Assembly (NCBI GenBank): GCA_900540985.1
Contig: UQIC01000011.1
Coordinates: 1 to 60,183, forward strand
Origin: an uncultured Collinsella sp.
Lineage (GTDB): Bacteria; Actinomycetota; Coriobacteriia; Coriobacteriales; Coriobacteriaceae
DNA: 60,183 bases
Direction: 5' to 3'
In this document: piece by piece, positions 56,849 through 60,183 of the stretch
How positions within the stretch are numbered: position 1 is the first letter of the stretch
Layout: each line of letters opens with the position of its first letter
Program-made: the position numbers and the translations under genes
Notes under the pieces: generated by a model
Databases searched by the model: none
The model's input: the letters and a program-made list of their open reading frames with translations, nothing else
Told to the model about the DNA's origin: nothing

Positions 56849-58539
56849 TCGTACCCGTTAAGTTTACCTACGCCTCGCGCGACCTGTGGTTCGATCCGCA
56901 GGATCTGGATATCCTCGAGGCAGACTACGCTATCTGCTCCACCGAGCGCGGAACCGAGATCGGCCTGGTTACGGCCGATCCCTTCGAGGTGCCGCAAGAC
57001 GAGATCGGTCAGCCGCTCAAGCCCGTGCTGCGCGTGGCGAGCGACATCGACCTGCAGCTTGCCGATGACCTGGCCATCCAGGGCGACGAGGCCATGGTCG
57101 ACTTCCGCCGCCTGGTCAAGGAGCTCGACCTCGAGATGAAACCGGTGGGCGTCGAGTACCTGTTTGGCGGCGAGAAGGCCGTGTTCTACTTTGCGGCCGA
57201 GGAGCGCGTCGATTTTCGCCAGCTCGTCAAGGATCTGTCCTCGACGCTGCACATTCGCGTCGACATGCGCCAGATCGGCGTGCGCGACGAGACCCGCCTG
57301 GTGGGTGGCTATGCCCAATGCGGGCAGGAGCTCTGCTGCACGCGCTTTGGCGGACAGTTTGAGCCCGTCTCGATTCGCATGGCAAAGGAGCAGGACCTGC
57401 CGCTCAATTCCTCCAAGATCAGCGGCGTTTGCGGCCGCCTGATGTGCTGCCTGCGTTATGAGTTCGAGGCGTACAAGGACTTTAAGAGCCGTGCGCCCAA
57501 AAAGAAGACGCTCATCGATACGCCGCTTGGCAAGGCGCGTATTCAGGAGTATGACACGCCGCGTGAGCAGCTGGTGCTGCGCCTGGAGAACGGTAAAGTC
57601 TTTAAGGTCAACCTGGCCGATATGACGTGCTCGGAGGGCTGCAAAAAGAAGGCCGCCGAGCAGGGCTGCAACTGCCGCCCCGACTGCGTGACGCGCGACG
57701 TGCTCGAGCGCATCGAGTCGCCCGAGATGCGCCTGGCGCTCATGGAGCTCGATCGCGAGAACGGCGTCGACGTGGGCGATGGCCTGTCGAGTGCCGACCG
57801 TCTGGCCGGCACGTCGATGCCCAAGCGCCGTCGTCGCGATGCCGATTCCGATGCCCGCGCTGCTCAGAGCCAGGGCGAGGGCCGTGGCCGCGGAAAGGGC
57901 CGCGGCAAGGCCGAGGCGCCCGAGGCCGAGGGGGCGGCCGATGGCCGTCGCCGCCGCAAGCGCGCGGGCTCGGGCGATGCTACCGAGGCTGCAGCCGCGG
58001 GCAAGCACGCCTCTCGCGAGCGCGAGGTTCAGCAACCCCAGCAGCAGAATCGCGGCGGTGGCATGAACCCCACACGTCGTCGCCGCCGTCATCTGTCGAG
58101 CGAGGAACGCGAGGACGCCTTCCGCGCCGCAGCTGCTCGCGAGGCCGGTGCCGCTTCCAAGGGCGCCTCGGCCTCCGATGCGCCTGTCGACAAGAGCGGC
58201 AAGTCACGTGGCGAGGAGGAGCGCGCGCCGCGTCCGCGCCGTCGCCATTCCTCGGGCGCGCAGCAGAAGCCCTCAGTGCCCTCCGTGGCCGATCAGGTCT
58301 CGGATGGCGAGGTCAAGGTCACGCGCCGTCGTCCCGGAGATGGCGGGGGAGCGGCTGCTAAGGCTTCGCGTGGCGCCGCTCGCGATGAGCGCGAGCCGCG
58401 CGAGGATCGCGGTGGCGAGGGCTCGGCCGACCAGGGTCAAAAGCGCCGTCGCCGTCGCCGTTCCCGCAAGCCGCGCCAGGATGGTGGCGAGGGCTCGACC
58501 CACACCTCGTCCGCACCGCAACCGCCTGCCGGCGAATAG
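56839..58539 (+). CDS. ricT: RicT (YaaT/PSP1-domain) protein with long basic C-terminal extension
   Basis: Residues 1-290 are a PSP1/RicT protein: YAICSTERGTEIGLVTADP, AVFYFAAEERVDFRQLVKDL, GGYAQCGQELCCTRFGGQF, SGVCGRLMCCLRYE, and a further Cys group MTCSEGCKKKAAEQGCNCRP. In Bacillus RicT, with RicA and RicF, holds Fe-S clusters and aids RNase Y. Here about 270 further residues, rich in Arg, Ala, Gly and Glu with RRRR clusters, follow and look disordered and RNA-binding. It sits between holB and comF, as RicT often follows holB. The gene overlaps holB by ten bases. Confidence 0.92.
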   Translation: MPLVVPVKFTYASRDLWFDPQDLDILEADYAICSTERGTEIGLVTADPFEVPQDEIGQPLKPVLRVASDIDLQLADDLAIQGDEAMVDFRRLVKELDLEMKPVGVEYLFGGEKAVFYFAAEERVDFRQLVKDLSSTLHIRVDMRQIGVRDETRLVGGYAQCGQELCCTRFGGQFEPVSIRMAKEQDLPLNSSKISGVCGRLMCCLRYEFEAYKDFKSRAPKKKTLIDTPLGKARIQEYDTPREQLVLRLENGKVFKVNLADMTCSEGCKKKAAEQGCNCRPDCVTRDVLERIESPEMRLALMELDRENGVDVGDGLSSADRLAGTSMPKRRRRDADSDARAAQSQGEGRGRGKGRGKAEAPEAEGAADGRRRRKRAGSGDATEAAAAGKHASREREVQQPQQQNRGGGMNPTRRRRRHLSSEEREDAFRAAAAREAGAASKGASASDAPVDKSGKSRGEEERAPRPRRRHSSGAQQKPSVPSVADQVSDGEVKVTRRRPGDGGGAAAKASRGAARDEREPREDRGGEGSADQGQKRRRRRRSRKPRQDGGEGSTHTSSAPQPPAGE

Positions 58540-58601
58540 CGCCCGTAAACGGATTTAACCCGCCTGGCCCTAGCGCCTCTGGGTATCATGGCTCTACACC
58601 G

Positions 58602-58637
58602 ACAACCCTCCCTTCGCCTTCGCGTAGGGAGGGTTGT
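58602..58637 (+). promoter_or_regulatory. Hairpin sequestering the comF ribosome-binding site
   Basis: ACAACCCTCCCT (58602-58613) pairs perfectly with AGGGAGGGTTGT (58626-58637) over 12 bp around TCGCCTTCGCGT. The right arm includes GGGAGGG, the only good ribosome-binding site, three to ten bases before the comF ATG at 58641. The stem would hide it. It may also end the ricT transcript, but no T-run follows. Confidence 0.65.
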
Positions 58638-58640
58638 GTC

Positions 58641-59447
58641 ATGAAGAGACATTTGAATGTATTGACTCGCTTGCAGGGTGCAGGTGTCCTACCGTTTGCG
58701 GACGAATTGCTACCGCTTACCGAGTGCGCGACGTACGAGGCGCTCGAGGCGTTGTCGCCCACGCGATGCGCCGGCTGCGAGCGTTCCGGTGCGCTTATTT
58801 GCCAAGACTGCCTGGCCGCGCTCACGCTCATCGACCCGTGTCATAGCTGCACCCGATGCGGCGCCCCGTTTGGGGATTTGCTGTGCACTGAGTGTTCGGT
58901 CGAGGGTACGTCTTCGGCAATGGCGGAGGCGCTCGACCGCTGCCTGGCGTGCGCCGTCTATGCGCATCCGCTGCCGCGCATCATTAAAGCGTACAAGGAC
59001 GCGGGCGAGCGACGTCTGGCTCCGTATCTGGCGGAGCTGCTCTACGACACCGCCCTGCATGCCCAGGTCGTAGCGCCCGATCGCTATGGAGGTGTGCTGT
59101 CCGGCGCGGATGCGGTGGTGTTTGTGCCTGCGACGGCGGCAGCGTTTCGGCGGCGTGGTTTTGATCATATGGAGGCTATTGCGCGCCCATTTTGCGAGCT
59201 GTCGGGCGTGCCGTTGCTGGACGCCCTGGTCAAGTACGGCCATGGCGACCAGCGCGAACTCGGTCGTGAGGAGCGCCGCGAGCGTGCCCAAGGCATGTAT
59301 GAGACGGTTGAGGACGTGCACGGCCGCCACCTGCTGCTTATCGATGACGTTATCACCACGGGCGCGACGATGGCCGCGGCTTCGGCGGAACTCAAGCGCG
59401 CCGGTGCCGCAGCAGTCGATGGCCTCGCTATCGCACGCGTTTGGTAG
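58641..59447 (+). CDS. comF: ComF-family phosphoribosyltransferase-like protein
   Basis: The 268-residue protein has the ComF plan: two Cys pairs in CAGCERSGALICQDCL, two more in CTRCGAPFGDLLCTEC (zinc-binding), then KAYKDAGERRLAPYLAELL, FVPATAAAFRRRGFDHMEAIA, and the phosphoribosyltransferase loop LLLIDDVITTGATMAAAS. In naturally competent bacteria ComF helps import single-stranded DNA with ComEC and ComFA; no other competence gene is in the window. Its ribosome-binding site is inside a hairpin. Confidence 0.92.
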   Translation: MKRHLNVLTRLQGAGVLPFADELLPLTECATYEALEALSPTRCAGCERSGALICQDCLAALTLIDPCHSCTRCGAPFGDLLCTECSVEGTSSAMAEALDRCLACAVYAHPLPRIIKAYKDAGERRLAPYLAELLYDTALHAQVVAPDRYGGVLSGADAVVFVPATAAAFRRRGFDHMEAIARPFCELSGVPLLDALVKYGHGDQRELGREERRERAQGMYETVEDVHGRHLLLIDDVITTGATMAAASAELKRAGAAAVDGLAIARVW

Positions 59448-59458
59448 GGGTGATTCAT

Positions 59459-60183
59459 GTGGCGGTAACAATCAGGTGGTGCAACAAACCGACAAAAGAG
59501 CAGCTAGCGGCTTCCGTAATCCTAACTGGCGCCTCGGCGCTACGCATGATGCGCGCCGAGCGCCGGCAGATGGGCTACATAAGCTGGAAGGACCTTAATC
59601 CCGATGAAGAGCGCCGTGTGCTGCGCACATCGTCGCCCTCGACCGAGGACATCTATCTTCCCGATTTGGTGCGGATTGGGGCCGCAAGCGGCGAGGCGCA
59701 AGAGGATTTGTGCTTGCTGGTAGGGTCTGCAGCGCAGCGCCGCCGTATTCTTGGCGTGAGCTGGTCCGTATGCTCCGAGTTGCCCGCCGGCTCGATTCTA
59801 GAGGTGGAACCGGGGGTGTACAGTCTATCTCCCGAGGCCCTTTGCGTAGCCGTCGCGCGCGAGGTCGGCTGCATCCAGGCATTTGCCCTGGCCCAGGAGC
59901 TGTGCTCTAAGATTTCACTGAGTGACCGCGGGAAGTATCTGCCTCCCTACACCTCGCCTGTCGTGAACAAATTGGCAAAGGACAAAGACCAGCCGCCAGA
60001 TGTCGGTTACTTTGAGGTCGAGTCCGTGCTGACACCCGATTGCCTGGTAGATTACCTCGCGGCATGCAAGGGGAGCGCGGCCAAGCAGCTGCGGCGGCTG
60101 TGTCCCTATCTGTCGGAAAACCTGCGTTCCTTGATTCTCATTTTCATTGCAACAGCCTCAGGACTCAGCGCAACGCGTTGCGC
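59459..60183 (+). CDS. Partial gene of unknown function cut by the window edge
   Basis: From GTG 59459 the frame is open to the last base, giving VAVTIRWCNKPTKEQLAAS and more than 240 residues. TAGGGGTGA, overlapping the comF stop, is a suitable ribosome-binding site. The segment YSLSPEALCVAVAREVGCIQ followed by AFALAQELCS and LPPYTSPVVNKLAKD resembles the middle of a family of actinobacterial proteins that often end in a DUF559 endonuclease-like domain. That resemblance is from memory and weak. The C-terminus lies outside. Alternatively it is simply a lineage-specific protein. Confidence 0.6.
   Translation, partial: MAVTIRWCNKPTKEQLAASVILTGASALRMMRAERRQMGYISWKDLNPDEERRVLRTSSPSTEDIYLPDLVRIGAASGEAQEDLCLLVGSAAQRRRILGVSWSVCSELPAGSILEVEPGVYSLSPEALCVAVAREVGCIQAFALAQELCSKISLSDRGKYLPPYTSPVVNKLAKDKDQPPDVGYFEVESVLTPDCLVDYLAACKGSAAKQLRRLCPYLSENLRSLILIFIATASGLSATRC

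Overview
The window is about 60 kb of GC-rich, gene-dense bacterial chromosome with strong G/C bias at third codon positions. The gene set points to a gut Coriobacteriia actinobacterium, most likely a Collinsella. It carries monofunctional hisB, an eno-divIC-ppx block, a topA-tmk-holB-ricT-comF block, tatBC, PTS beta-glucoside uptake, NhaA, a manganese pyrophosphatase and hypAB. The genus is my inference from gene content and style, not from a database match. I see no prophage, CRISPR array, insertion sequence or rRNA.

Layout. 1-10.4 kb: a sugar-phosphate isomerase-like gene, then a near-complete histidine operon (hisZG fusion, hisD, C, B, H, A, F, I, E) with a convergent PHP-type histidinol-phosphatase that supplies the one missing step. 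10.6-12.6 kb: a stand-alone LarC C-terminal domain, a YfcE-like phosphoesterase and MazG. 12.8-16.1 kb: enolase, a DivIC/FtsB-like protein and Ppx/GppA. 16.2-17.1 kb: tRNA-Leu(UAA) and an unknown membrane protein. 17.3-18.0 kb: an orphan PTS IIB and a VOC protein. 18.0-20.7 kb: a DUF4342-like protein with a two-component system. 21.0-26.3 kb: small membrane protein, phosphoesterase, GluQ-RS, DUF2207 protein and GNAT. 26.6-31.6 kb: purH, an unknown protein, a BceRS-like two-component system and UspA. 31.9-36.1 kb: UppP and PcrA helicase. 36.4-43.3 kb: mannose-6-phosphate isomerase, a GntR/UTRA regulator, a divergent GH1 glucosidase and PTS IIC-IIB-IIA operon, and a ROK kinase. 43.4-48.4 kb: pyrophosphatase, NhaA, a small unknown protein, an aminotransferase and a STAS protein. 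48.5-51.0 kb: tatB, tatC, hypA, hypB. 51.1-60.2 kb: an archaeal-type topoisomerase I, a zinc-ribbon protein, tmk, holB, ricT, comF and a gene cut by the window edge.

How genes work together. The his block encodes every histidine-biosynthesis step if the PHP protein is the phosphatase. The GntR gene faces the GH1/PTS operon and probably controls it, feeding sugar phosphates to ManA and the ROK kinase. HypA, HypB and the LarC-like protein imply nickel enzymes encoded elsewhere.

The most striking unexplained feature is the number of intergenic palindromes. Several fall into families that recur within the window: hairpins with a conserved CCTGWCCC loop but different arms; GTCCCYAATGACTAG boxes; AGTTGCGGTGAAATAG arms with compensating inner stems; long palindromes with TTAA-like centres; and CAGCCTCCAAAAC-type repeats. 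Many contain GGGAC/GTCCC. They sit between genes, inside operons and in leaders, and look like a mixed set of mobile or regulatory repeats. Other notable points are the HisZ-HisG fusion with an unusual cysteine cluster, the archaeal-type topoisomerase in the canonical topA position, and a comF ribosome-binding site inside a 12-bp hairpin.
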